From Deltaproteobacteria bacterium (GTDB taxonomy: Bacteria > Myxococcota > Polyangia > Haliangiales > Haliangiaceae), in the NCBI GenBank assembly GCA_018262455.1, contig JAGSPR010000056.1, positions 1 to 21,657 on the forward strand: a DNA stretch of 21,657 nucleotides, in the 5' to 3' direction. Under the pieces are notes generated by a model. It made no database searches, was not told the origin of the DNA, and worked only from the letters and a program-made list of their open reading frames with translations. Positions 1-7,881 of the stretch are shown in pieces (the first letter of the stretch is position 1; the number at the start of each line of letters is the position of its first letter). The position numbers and the translations under genes were made by a program.

Positions 1-300
1 ATGGCCGAGGAGCTGCTCGACTACGTGCTCGGCCTGGTCGCGTTCACGCGCAGCCACGCGAAGGTCTACCTGGGGGCGTCGCCGCGCGCCGGGCTGGCGC
101 TCGTGCACGCGGCCAAGGCGCTGGCGCTGCTCAAGGGCCGCGACTTCGCGCTCCCCGACGACATCCGCGGCCTCGCGCCGCTCGTCCTCGGCCACCGGAT
201 CCTGCTCACGCCGGAGGCGGAGCTCGAGGGCGGCGCCGGGGCGGCGATCGTCGCCGAGGCGATCGACCGGGTCGGCTACAAGACGCCGAAGCGGGCATGA
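1..300 (+). CDS. MoxR-family AAA+ ATPase, C-terminal fragment (5' end outside window)
   Basis: Only the last 99 residues are present, and the reading frame is open to the left edge. MoxR proteins are about 320 residues, so roughly two thirds, including Walker A and B, lie outside and the ATG at position 1 is almost certainly internal. The visible part is the helical lid domain: it contains the family signatures LGASPRAGLAL, KGRDFALPDDI and LGHRILLTPEAE. MoxR ATPases are thought to act as chaperone-like factors that mature or activate partner proteins, and are typically encoded next to DUF58 and VWA-domain genes. That is what follows here: the stop codon is 21 bp before the DUF58 start, which suggests one operon. 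The family call is secure; the substrate is unknown. Confidence 0.9.
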   Translation: MAEELLDYVLGLVAFTRSHAKVYLGASPRAGLALVHAAKALALLKGRDFALPDDIRGLAPLVLGHRILLTPEAELEGGAGAAIVAEAIDRVGYKTPKRA

Positions 301-321
301 CGCGCGCATGAGGCCCGACGC

Positions 322-2010
322 GTGATCCCTCGCCTCGCCCAGCGCGGCAAGCTCGTGCTCGCGACGGCGCTCCTGTTCCTGATCGTCGGCGCGCTGCACG
401 GGGCGCCGCCGCTCGTCGGGATGTCGGGCGGGATCCTGACCGTGCTGCTCGCGTTCTATCTCCAGTTCTATCCGACGGCGATCCTGCTCCGCCGCAAGAA
501 GATCGAGCTGTCGTGGTGGGTGCCGCCGGGCGACCAGCCGGGCGGCGCGCTGTCGGCCGAGCGGCCGTTCCAGCTCCACCTCGCGTTCCGCAACCACGGC
601 AGCCGCAAGCTCCGCATCCTGGCGACGCGGATCCTGTCGGGGAGCGGGCTGGCGATCGAGGAGCGGCCGATCGCGACGGTCGCGCGCGGCCAGCAGGTCG
701 AGGTCACGACGACGGTGCGGCCGCTCGCGGCGGGGTACCAGGTGCTGCACGGCGCCGCGCTCACGTTCGGCGACGCGCTCGGCCTGTTCGACATCGAGGC
801 GTACTTCCCGAACCCGATCGCGGTGAAGGTGTTCCCGCGCACGGTGGCGCTGCGCGGCCAGCCGGTGCGCGCCGTCGGCGGGGCGCTGCACGAGCAGGTC
901 GGGCTCCACCACGTGCGGCGCCGCGGGCTGGCCGGCGAGCTGCGCGAGCTGCGCGAGCACAGCCACGGCGACCCGTTCAAGTTCATCGCGTGGAAGGCGA
1001 CCGCGCGGCGCGGCCAGCTCATGGTGCGGGATCTCGAGAACGAGATCGTGACGACACACGTCGTGCTGCTCGACGTCGGCGCCGGCATGCGCGGCGGCTC
1101 GCTCGGCAAGACGCCGCTCGACTGGGCGTGCGACAGCGCCGCGGCGCTCGGCAAGGCGGCGATCGGCAGCGGCGACCGGATCGGGCTGGTCGGGTTCGAC
1201 ACCCGGCTCGTCACCGAGCTGACCGTCGACACCGGGCACCAGCACTACCTGCAGCTGATCGATCGGCTGCTCGACGTGCGCTCGATCGTCGACGAGGACC
1301 TCACCGACGTCACCGCCGGCGAGCTGGTCGCGCTGGTCGCTCGCTACCTCGCTCACCAGGAGGCGATCGACGTCCGGATCAAGGTCGCTCCACCGCTCGA
1401 CGACGCGCGCTGGCACTCGATCCAGGCTGGCCCCGATGGCCAGCTCTACGACGTCGCCGCCACCGGTCGGCTGTGCCGTCGGCTGATCGAGTTGATGAGC
1501 GGCGACAAGCATGGCGTGAAGTCCGACCGGCGCAAGCAGTCCCCGGTGGTCGAGGCCGACAGCCAGCTCGCGCCGCTACGTCAGTTCTGCCGGCTTCGCG
1601 GCATCGAGCTGCCATATCGCACCACGTGGGAGCATGGGCGGCGCGCCGCAGGGCTCGCGCTGGCGGTCGAGCGAGCGGTCGCGTCCGGCCGCCCCGATGT
1701 CGTGATCCTGATCAGCGATCTGTCGGGGTTCGCCGAGGACAACGCCCGCACCGTGCGTGCGCTCGCCCGGCTGCGCAAGGCAGCGGGACGAGTCGTCGCG
1801 CTGGTCCCCGCGCCCGGCGCGTTCCTCCCGGTGGCGAGCACCTCGCATGGCGCGCGGGTGCGCGAGCTCATGATCCGCGACGCCCGGGCCGCGATCGATC
1901 CGGGCCGCCGGCTGTTCGTTCGCCACGGGATCGCTGTCATCGAGGCCTCCCCGGCGGACAGCCTCGATCGCCTCATCGGCGGCAACGGGCGACTTCGGCG
2001 CGCGGGCTAA
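322..2010 (+). CDS. DUF58 domain membrane protein, partner of MoxR
   Basis: The product has 562 residues. The GTG start at 322 is chosen because TGAGG at 309-313 sits 8 bases upstream as a ribosome-binding site. Two hydrophobic segments near residues 11-27 and 31-50 anchor the N-terminus, and a beta-rich stretch follows. The DUF58 signature lies around residues 212-240, with HGDPFKFIAWKATAR matching the usual GDxxRxIxWxxTAR pattern. A von Willebrand A-like fold follows, but its metal-site motif reads D251-V-G-A-G, so both serines of the DxSxS motif are glycine. Residues 390-440 form a charged linker, and a second Rossmann-like segment (PDVVILISDLSGF) comes near the C-terminus. DUF58 proteins occur with MoxR ATPases and are probably scaffolds or clients; no reaction is established. 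It converges on the cytochrome-like gene with only 24 bp between the stops. Confidence 0.88.
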   Translation: MIPRLAQRGKLVLATALLFLIVGALHGAPPLVGMSGGILTVLLAFYLQFYPTAILLRRKKIELSWWVPPGDQPGGALSAERPFQLHLAFRNHGSRKLRILATRILSGSGLAIEERPIATVARGQQVEVTTTVRPLAAGYQVLHGAALTFGDALGLFDIEAYFPNPIAVKVFPRTVALRGQPVRAVGGALHEQVGLHHVRRRGLAGELRELREHSHGDPFKFIAWKATARRGQLMVRDLENEIVTTHVVLLDVGAGMRGGSLGKTPLDWACDSAAALGKAAIGSGDRIGLVGFDTRLVTELTVDTGHQHYLQLIDRLLDVRSIVDEDLTDVTAGELVALVARYLAHQEAIDVRIKVAPPLDDARWHSIQAGPDGQLYDVAATGRLCRRLIELMSGDKHGVKSDRRKQSPVVEADSQLAPLRQFCRLRGIELPYRTTWEHGRRAAGLALAVERAVASGRPDVVILISDLSGFAEDNARTVRALARLRKAAGRVVALVPAPGAFLPVASTSHGARVRELMIRDARAAIDPGRRLFVRHGIAVIEASPADSLDRLIGGNGRLRRAG

Positions 2011-2034
2011 CCCCGGGCCAGGCCGCGACCGCAG

Positions 2035-3522
2035 TCACTGCTGCGTGAGGGGCGCGCAGGCGCCAGGCTTGTCGAGCCACGCCACCAGCAGCGCGCGTGC
2101 GGGCGAGCCGAAGAACCGTATCGCCGTTTGCTCGGCGCTTGGCATGCCTTTGGGACCGGCGCCGCAGACGCGAGCCATCACCTCGGCAGCGCGCGCCTTG
2201 AAGCTCGCGGCGGTCGAGAACACCAGCGGATCATTCACGGCGTTCTCCATGGCCGAGTGGCAGCCGCGGCAGTACGGCTCGATCACCTCGCGATAGACGC
2301 GGGCATCACGCGGTGACGCGTTCCAGCCAGCCGGCACGAAGGTCGGGTTGTACGGCAGGTTGCTCGTCGGAAACATGCCCTCGATCACCTCGACCACCCC
2401 TGCCGTCGGTGCCGCGTTGGCGACCATCCGGTCGAGCCGGCGGAACTTGTCTTCCTGCGCGGCGAACGTGAGGTCCGGGAGCGTGGAGTACTCGAACGCG
2501 TTCGGATCGAGCGGGAGGAATCGTGCGCCGAGCGCCGCGTGCTGCGCGAGGTCATAGCGCGCGCGACCGCCGTGACAGTTGAGGCAGTTCTGCGGGATGC
2601 TCTTGTTGTCGCCGTGGGTGTCGAGCTGCGCTTCGTTGACGAGCGCGCCCGCTGCCCCGTAGACCGTGAACGCCACCGCGTTCGGCGCATCGATCGGCGG
2701 CGTGTACACCATCGCCACCGTCGCGAGCGGAACCCCACCACCGGCCACCTCCGCGAGCGCGTCGTCGCGACTGCCGCCGAAGGTTCCGAAGTTGCGCGAG
2801 TAGCACGCGAGCCCCCCGGCGGGCTGCGCGCGGCAGTGCATGTCGCGCCCGATCCCGAGATCGCCCACGTTGTAGTAGCCCGCGGTGGTCTCGTCACCGG
2901 GAAACCCGTACCGGGTCATGAACGCGTCGAGCGTGGCGGGGGCGTTGGTCGCGGCGTAGTACGCGATCGTCTCGGCGACCGAGCCCGGTGCTTTCTCGAC
3001 GAGGTAGTTCCAGCCCACCGGAAGCGTGGCCGGATTGACGACGGCGATCACGGTGTCGTCGGGTGCCCCGGCGACGCCCGCGGCCACCTCGTGCGGCAAC
3101 GCGACCCCGGCATCATCCACGACGCGCAGCCGGAGAATTCCGCCACGTGGCCATCGAGCTGTCTCTGCCGCGCTCGAGACTGGCTGAACATCGAGCGAGA
3201 ACCCGAATGAGTCGCCGACCGGCGCTGTTGCCGTGGTAGTCCCGATCGTCTGCCAGGACGTCAGATCATTCGGGTTCTCCAGGATCTGGACCGCGAGCGG
3301 TCGCGCCTTGTCGCTGTAGACGCCCGCGACGTGGACCTTGATCGTGGTCGGATCGCCATCCAGCACGAGACCGTGCGTCGGCAGGACGACGAGCCCGGCC
3401 ACGGCGACCGGCGAATCTGCACCTGCGTCCGCGACCGCGGCGGTTGGAGCCTCGCCCACGGTGCAGCCGAGCGCCCCGAGTACGCCGAGCAATGGAGTCC
3501 AAGACCACGGGGTCGCTTTCAT
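2035..3522 (-). CDS. Predicted di-heme cytochrome c-like lipoprotein
   Basis: The product has 495 residues. The ATG at 3522 is chosen because it gives a clean lipoprotein signal peptide: MKATPW, a hydrophobic run, and the lipobox LGALGC with lipidated Cys20. The frame stays open far upstream into smc, but that extension is a shadow. Two c-type heme motifs CxxCH are present: CLNCH at residues 313-317 and CRGCH at 418-422. A KGMP segment near the C-terminus could supply a methionine axial ligand. An extra cysteine pair lies between residues 215 and 235. About 290 N-terminal residues before the first heme look like beta-rich extracytoplasmic domains. Export, lipidation and heme c attachment are predicted, so an electron-transfer or redox role at the envelope is likely, but I do not recognise a specific family. 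No Shine-Dalgarno sequence precedes the start; a sigma-54-like site ends 14 bp upstream. Confidence 0.8.
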   Translation of the reverse strand: MKATPWSWTPLLGVLGALGCTVGEAPTAAVADAGADSPVAVAGLVVLPTHGLVLDGDPTTIKVHVAGVYSDKARPLAVQILENPNDLTSWQTIGTTTATAPVGDSFGFSLDVQPVSSAAETARWPRGGILRLRVVDDAGVALPHEVAAGVAGAPDDTVIAVVNPATLPVGWNYLVEKAPGSVAETIAYYAATNAPATLDAFMTRYGFPGDETTAGYYNVGDLGIGRDMHCRAQPAGGLACYSRNFGTFGGSRDDALAEVAGGGVPLATVAMVYTPPIDAPNAVAFTVYGAAGALVNEAQLDTHGDNKSIPQNCLNCHGGRARYDLAQHAALGARFLPLDPNAFEYSTLPDLTFAAQEDKFRRLDRMVANAAPTAGVVEVIEGMFPTSNLPYNPTFVPAGWNASPRDARVYREVIEPYCRGCHSAMENAVNDPLVFSTAASFKARAAEVMARVCGAGPKGMPSAEQTAIRFFGSPARALLVAWLDKPGACAPLTQQ

Positions 3523-3535
3523 CGACGTCAGCGGT

Positions 3536-3552
3536 AGCACTGATCGTGCCAC
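3536..3552 (-). promoter_or_regulatory. Candidate sigma-54 (-24/-12) promoter for the cytochrome-like lipoprotein
   Basis: On the minus strand the sequence is GTGGCACGATCAGTGCT. It matches the sigma-54 consensus YTGGCACGRNNNTTGCW at 12 of 14 defined positions, with GG and GC exactly 10 bases apart. The expected transcription start is near 3525, only about three bases before the ATG at 3522. The mRNA would be almost leaderless, which agrees with the missing ribosome-binding site. No enhancer-binding site was identified. Confidence 0.45.
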
Positions 3553-3633
3553 CGACGACCGCAATTCAGCGCTGCGTCGAGGCTCGCGACTGTCATTCAC
3601 CAGCAAGTTCCGGCCCTTGTCGTTACCCATGCT

Positions 3634-3709
3634 GGGGATGTGTCCCCCACACAGCGTGACCCTCGCGTCGTCCCAGGATTCCCGATTCCCCGCGACTGAG
3701 GCGACCTCA
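3634..3709. repeat. Two small perfect hairpins in the smc / cytochrome gene gap
   Basis: The 221-bp gap 3523-3743 holds no gene I can support. It contains GGGGA-TGTG-TCCCC (3634-3647) and TGAGG-CGA-CCTCA (3697-3709), both perfect 5-bp stems, in addition to the hairpin next to the smc stop. They lie downstream of smc and upstream of the sigma-54-like promoter. Their role is unknown, and short GC-rich hairpins can arise by chance. Confidence 0.3.
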
Positions 3710-3725
3710 TCGCTCGACTCGCGCT

Positions 3726-3742
3726 GCTTCGGGTTCCGAAGC
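3726..3742 (-). terminator. Hairpin immediately after the smc stop codon, possible terminator
   Basis: GCTTCGG-GTT-CCGAAGC is a perfect 7-bp stem with a 3-base loop, starting one base after the smc stop codon (3744-3746). No T-run follows it on the minus strand, so it is not a textbook intrinsic terminator. It may terminate weakly or protect the mRNA 3' end. Confidence 0.35.
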
Positions 3743-3743
3743 C

Positions 3744-6700
3744 TCAGCTCGCGACTACCCCGGCGGTCGGCCTGGACGCCGTACCGGCACCGACCGAGCG
3801 ACCAAGCTTGTTCAGGTTGACCGAGACCAGCTTCGAAACGCCCGGCTCCTGCATGGTGACGCCGTACAGGTTGTCGGCCGACTCCATCGTGCGCTTGTTG
3901 TGCGTGATCACGATGAACTGCGAGCGGTCCGTCATCTCGCGCACGAGCTCGTTGTAGCGATCGACGTTGGCCTCGTCGAGCGGCGCATCGACCTCGTCCA
4001 GGATGCAGAACGGGGACGGCTTGATGAGGAAGATCGAGAACACCAGGGCCACGGCGGTGAGCGCCTTCTCGCCACCGGAGAGCTGCTCGACCGTCGAGTT
4101 CTTCTTGCCCGGCGGCTGCGCCATGATGTCCACACCCGCCTCGAGCAGGTCGACGTCGTCGCCACCCGCGAGTGAGAGTGCAGCCTGGCCGCCACGGAAC
4201 AGGCGCGGGAACACTTCCTTGAACGTCGCGTTCACCGCGTTGAACGTGTCCTTGAACAGCTTGCGACTCGTGCGGTTGATCTTGTCGATCGCTCGCTGCA
4301 GCTGATCCACCGCGCGATCGAGATCGTTGCGCTGGGCCGACAAGAACTCGAAGCGCTGCGAAACCTCCGCGTACTCCTCGATCGCCGTCAGGTTGATGTC
4401 CGTCCCCATGCGCTCGATCAGCTCGCGCAGCTCGGTCAATCGACCTTCCTCGACGTCGGTGATCATCGCGCGCAGGTGATACTCGTGGAGGATCGCCCGC
4501 ACCTCGAGCTGGTAGCGCTCCCCGATATGATCCTCGACGACCTTGCGCGTCATCGAGATCTGACCGTTCCGCAGCTCGAGCTGCCCGACCTCGGTGGCGA
4601 GCCGATCGGTGCGCGACCGGAGCTCCCGAGCCGCGAGCTCGACCTCGGTGAGCGCGTTCCACCGGGTCTGGTAGACACCGCGGCCCTCCTCGAGCAAGCG
4701 CGCGCCTTCGTCACGCTCCTCCCGCACACTCGCCAGCTCGACCCCGAGCTGATCGCAACCCTCGCGCAGGTTCGCGACACGACGTGCCGCGTCCTCGATC
4801 TCGGTGACGAGCCGCTCCGTTCGCGACGCGAGCTCGCCGTCGGTCCGCTGCAGTCGCAAGGTCGCGGCTTCGGCGGCCGAGCGCTGCGCGGTGAGCTGGG
4901 CCGCGCGGATCCGGACCTCGGTCAGGATCTGCGCCAGCTCCTCGAGCCGGTCGCGGTGCGTGGTGACCTCGGACAGCAATTCGAGCTGGACGCGCTCGAG
5001 CTCGCCGATGCGCTGTTCGGCATGCGACCGCCGCTCGCGATTGACGGACTCATCGCTGCCGATCGCTTGCAGTCGCTCCTCGAGCTCGAGCTGCTCGGTC
5101 CCGAGCTGACCGAGCCGATCGCGAAGGCGCTCGAGGTCGGTGCGGACCCGGGTCTCGTCCTTCTCGTGCCCCATGATCGCGATCTCGCCCTCGTGGACCT
5201 GCGTCTTCAGGCCCTCGATCGCTTTCAGCACCTGCGTGAGCTCGGTCCGTGCGGTCACGAGCCGCGTCGTTGCCTCGGACAGATCATGCTCGAGCCGCCC
5301 GACGATCTCGTGGAGATCGCGGATCTCGCGCTTCTGAGCCAGCACGCCGGAGCCCTGTGCATCGCGCGAGCCGCCCGCGACCACTCCATCCTCGTCGACG
5401 ATGTCGCCGTCGAGGGTGACGAGCCGATCGGAGACACCGCGACCGTACAGATCGAGGGCACGCCTCAGATCCTCGACCACCACGGTGCCGCCCAGCAAGC
5501 GCTTGCCCACCTGCTCGTAGCCATCCGCGAACGAGACCAGATCGGCCATCCTCCCCAGCACGCCCTCGCCGCCGACACCTGCCACGTACCCTTGCTCCTC
5601 GCGCACAGCGGCCATGGCGGCCACGAGCTGCGTGCGGTCCTCGAAGTCGATCGCGGTGCCGCGATGCTCGCCGCTCGGCCCGCCGGCAGGATCCGACGCG
5701 GGCGAGCGCCAGCTGGCCGCCCCTCCCTCGCCTTCGACCGGCTGGCCGACCTCGGACGGAGCGCCTGGGTGCGCGTCGGCGCGAGCCGCGCGGCTCGGAC
5801 GGGTCGGAACGGCCATGGGGACGAACGCACTGCGCCCACCACCGCCTTGCTTGAGAAATCCGATCGCCGCGAGCCCGACTTCAGGCTCGGACACGAGGAC
5901 GCCACCGAGTCGATCGCCAAGGGCCGCCTCGACCGCGACCTCCAGCGACTCCGGGGCACGCACCACGTCGGCGACGACGCCGCGGATCGAGTCGGTGTCG
6001 CTGATCGCGTCCGCCTGCTGCATCACCGCGCGGGTGCCGCGCGCAAATCCTTCGTAACGCTCCTGGATCTCCTCGAGCGAAACGAGGCGCGACTTGCGTC
6101 GGTGCAGCTCGGTGCGCAAGGTCTCGACCTCGGACTCGCCTCGGGCGACCTCATGCGCGAGCACCTCGCGCCGGGTCTCGAAGCCTTCGCTCTGACTGCC
6201 GAGATCGAACCGCGTCTGACGGAGCTCGGAGAGAGCGCTATCGACGCGACGGCCTTCGCGCTCGAGCTCCTTGACGCGAGCCGTGTGCTGGTCGGTCTCG
6301 TTGACGACGCGCTCGAGCCGGCGGCTGGCCTCGTCGCGGCGACGTGCGAGCGCGTCGAGCTGCGCCTCGGAGGTAGCGATCTCGGTGCGGCGGGTCGCGA
6401 GCTCGATGCGCGCCTCGTCGAGCATCCCCTGTGCGTTGGCGAGCATCTGTTTGGCTTCGCCGGTCGCGGCCTCGCGGGTCGCGACCTCGGCCGACTCGCG
6501 CTCGACATCGGCCTCGAGCGCCTCGAGCTCGCCGGTCCGAGCGGCCAGCTCGGCCGCGCCACGCTCGCGCTGGCTCGCGATCTCGGCGATCTCGGACTGG
6601 GCACCCGTGATCCGGATCTCGAGGTCCTCGGCCTCGCGGCGCTCGAACCCGATCTTGCTGTCACCGAGCCGGATCCGGTTCTCGAGCTCGTAGACCTGCT

Positions 6701-7835
6701 CCTGCAGGCCAACCAGCCTGCGCTCCTCGACCGCGAGCTCGGCTCGTTCGGTGATCAGGTGAGCGTCCTTGATAGTCCAGGCACCGCGAGCATCATCGAG
6801 CTCGACCCGGGCTTCGCCGAAGCGACCGCCGACCAGCTGCGATTCACCCGCAAGCTCGAGCCAGCGGTGCGCGGCCTTCCACAGCTCGATGTCCTTCACT
6901 TCGGACTTGTACTTGCGGTAGCGCTCGGCCTTCTGGGCCTGGCGTCGCAGCGTGCCCATGCGTTTGTCGAGCTCGGCCACGATATCGGACACGCGCATCA
7001 GGTTCTGGCGCGTCTGATCGAGCTTGCGCTCGGCAGCCTTCTTCTTGGCCTTGAACTTCGTGATGCCGGCCGCCTCCTCGATGATCGCACGACGATCCTG
7101 AGGCCGCGAGCTGACGATCTGACCGATCCGGCCCTGCTCGATGATCGCGTAGGCCTTCGTGCCGACGCCGGTCCCGAGGAAGAAATCGGTGATATCGCGC
7201 AGACGACAGGCCGACTTGTTGATGAAGTACTGGCTGACGCCATCTCGATACAGACGACGAGTGATCGTCACCTCGGTGTAGTGCGCGAAATCGAACGCGG
7301 GCGGCTGGTCCTCGAGCAGCTGCGCCACCTCCTCGGTGGGTGACGCGATGGAGTTGCCGTCGGCGTCGACCCAGGTGCCCGCGGGTGCGGCAGGCGCGGC
7401 TGCCAAGGCGGCATCGGCCGCGGCGTCGGCGGCGTCCGCCGCATCGAGCCCGTCGCCAGCGTCGACGTCGGCCACATCGTCGTCGGCGCCCTCTGGGACC
7501 AATCCCTCGAGCGCTTGCTCGGTGGAGGCCTCGTCGCTGTGGCGTGCCATCTCGAGGGTCTCGTGAGAGAACCCGACATCGTCAAACGTCAGCGAGACCT
7601 CGGCCATCGGCGCCGGTCCGCGTGACTCGGAACCGCCGAAGATCACGTCCTCCATCGCCTTGCCGCGGAGGTGCTTGGCGCTCTGCTCGCCCATACACCA
7701 TCGAATCGCATCGACGATGTTCGACTTGCCGCAGCCGTTCGGACCCACGACGCCCGTGATCGATTCTCCGATCTGGACGACCGCTCGATCGCAGAACGAC
7801 TTGAAGCCAATGATCTCGACCCGCTTGATGCGCAT
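3744..7835 (-). CDS. smc: Chromosome segregation / condensation ATPase SMC
   Basis: The product has 1363 residues, longer than the usual 1150-1200. The order is: N-terminal head with Walker A GPNGCGKS at 31-38 and Q-loop WCMGEQ; a coiled coil from about 255 to 590; a hinge around 600-800 (DGDIVDEDGVVAGGS); a second coiled coil; and the C-terminal head with ABC signature LSGGEK near 1252 and Walker B ILDEVDAPLDE near 1278. SMC dimers with ScpA/ScpB organise and help segregate the chromosome in the cytoplasm; scpA and scpB are not in this window. Two low-complexity insertions explain the extra length, one in the N-terminal head and one in the hinge. The ATG at 7835 begins the canonical MRIKRVEI start. 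The ribosome-binding site is weak: GAAG lies close, and AGGGG lies 14 bases away. Confidence 0.97.
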   Translation of the reverse strand: MRIKRVEIIGFKSFCDRAVVQIGESITGVVGPNGCGKSNIVDAIRWCMGEQSAKHLRGKAMEDVIFGGSESRGPAPMAEVSLTFDDVGFSHETLEMARHSDEASTEQALEGLVPEGADDDVADVDAGDGLDAADAADAAADAALAAAPAAPAGTWVDADGNSIASPTEEVAQLLEDQPPAFDFAHYTEVTITRRLYRDGVSQYFINKSACRLRDITDFFLGTGVGTKAYAIIEQGRIGQIVSSRPQDRRAIIEEAAGITKFKAKKKAAERKLDQTRQNLMRVSDIVAELDKRMGTLRRQAQKAERYRKYKSEVKDIELWKAAHRWLELAGESQLVGGRFGEARVELDDARGAWTIKDAHLITERAELAVEERRLVGLQEQVYELENRIRLGDSKIGFERREAEDLEIRITGAQSEIAEIASQRERGAAELAARTGELEALEADVERESAEVATREAATGEAKQMLANAQGMLDEARIELATRRTEIATSEAQLDALARRRDEASRRLERVVNETDQHTARVKELEREGRRVDSALSELRQTRFDLGSQSEGFETRREVLAHEVARGESEVETLRTELHRRKSRLVSLEEIQERYEGFARGTRAVMQQADAISDTDSIRGVVADVVRAPESLEVAVEAALGDRLGGVLVSEPEVGLAAIGFLKQGGGGRSAFVPMAVPTRPSRAARADAHPGAPSEVGQPVEGEGGAASWRSPASDPAGGPSGEHRGTAIDFEDRTQLVAAMAAVREEQGYVAGVGGEGVLGRMADLVSFADGYEQVGKRLLGGTVVVEDLRRALDLYGRGVSDRLVTLDGDIVDEDGVVAGGSRDAQGSGVLAQKREIRDLHEIVGRLEHDLSEATTRLVTARTELTQVLKAIEGLKTQVHEGEIAIMGHEKDETRVRTDLERLRDRLGQLGTEQLELEERLQAIGSDESVNRERRSHAEQRIGELERVQLELLSEVTTHRDRLEELAQILTEVRIRAAQLTAQRSAAEAATLRLQRTDGELASRTERLVTEIEDAARRVANLREGCDQLGVELASVREERDEGARLLEEGRGVYQTRWNALTEVELAARELRSRTDRLATEVGQLELRNGQISMTRKVVEDHIGERYQLEVRAILHEYHLRAMITDVEEGRLTELRELIERMGTDINLTAIEEYAEVSQRFEFLSAQRNDLDRAVDQLQRAIDKINRTSRKLFKDTFNAVNATFKEVFPRLFRGGQAALSLAGGDDVDLLEAGVDIMAQPPGKKNSTVEQLSGGEKALTAVALVFSIFLIKPSPFCILDEVDAPLDEANVDRYNELVREMTDRSQFIVITHNKRTMESADNLYGVTMQEPGVSKLVSVNLNKLGRSVGAGTASRPTAGVVAS
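5655..5810 (-). other. Pro/Gly/Ala-rich insertion in the SMC hinge
   Basis: These bases encode about 50 residues (roughly 675-727) rich in proline, glycine, alanine and charged residues, between SAFVPMAV and the hinge segment TAIDFED. Bacterial SMC hinges normally have a short loop after the GRAxFxPL-type motif. The flanking hinge motifs are intact, so this looks like a disordered loop rather than a disruption. Confidence 0.6.
7281..7568 (-). other. Acidic Ala/Asp-rich insertion in the SMC N-terminal head
   Basis: These bases encode residues of about 90-185, between MAEVSLTFDDVG and YTEVTITRRLYRDG. In ordinary SMC proteins these two head strands are joined by a short loop of about 15-20 residues. 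Here the connection has about 95 residues, including an ADAADAADAAADAAL stretch and many acidic residues. Walker A, the Q-loop and the downstream arm are intact and in frame. Confidence 0.7.
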
Positions 7836-7865
7836 GAAACTTCGTGGACCCCTTTCGGCCGTCGC

Positions 7866-7881
7866 AGGGTGGATCGACCCT
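7866..7881. promoter_or_regulatory. 16-bp imperfect palindrome between smc and the divergent gene
   Basis: AGGGTGGATCGACCCT pairs with itself at 7 of 8 positions and lies inside the 75-bp gap from which smc and the 7911 gene diverge. The position suits an operator controlling one or both genes. GATC-containing words are very common in this window, so chance is a real alternative. I could not place convincing -35/-10 boxes on either strand of the gap. Confidence 0.25.

Noticed and set aside
2031..2041. GCAGT-C-ACTGC palindrome at the convergent DUF58 / cytochrome gene stops
   Set aside because: The 5-bp arms overlap the stop codon and there is no T-run; it is too short to call a terminator.
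513..2048. A 511-codon plus-strand open frame
   Set aside because: It is an Arg/Ala/Gly-rich shadow of the DUF58 gene in another frame, typical of high-GC DNA.
3523..4662. Upstream extension of the cytochrome-like frame to 4662 on the minus strand
   Set aside because: The extension overlaps the SMC C-terminal head in another frame and is Arg/Gly-rich without motifs; the lipoprotein signal starts cleanly at 3522.
4476..7343. A 955-codon open frame on the plus strand
   Set aside because: It lies entirely antisense to smc; the translation is Leu/Asp/Glu/Arg-rich low complexity without family motifs, as expected opposite a GC-rich coiled-coil gene.
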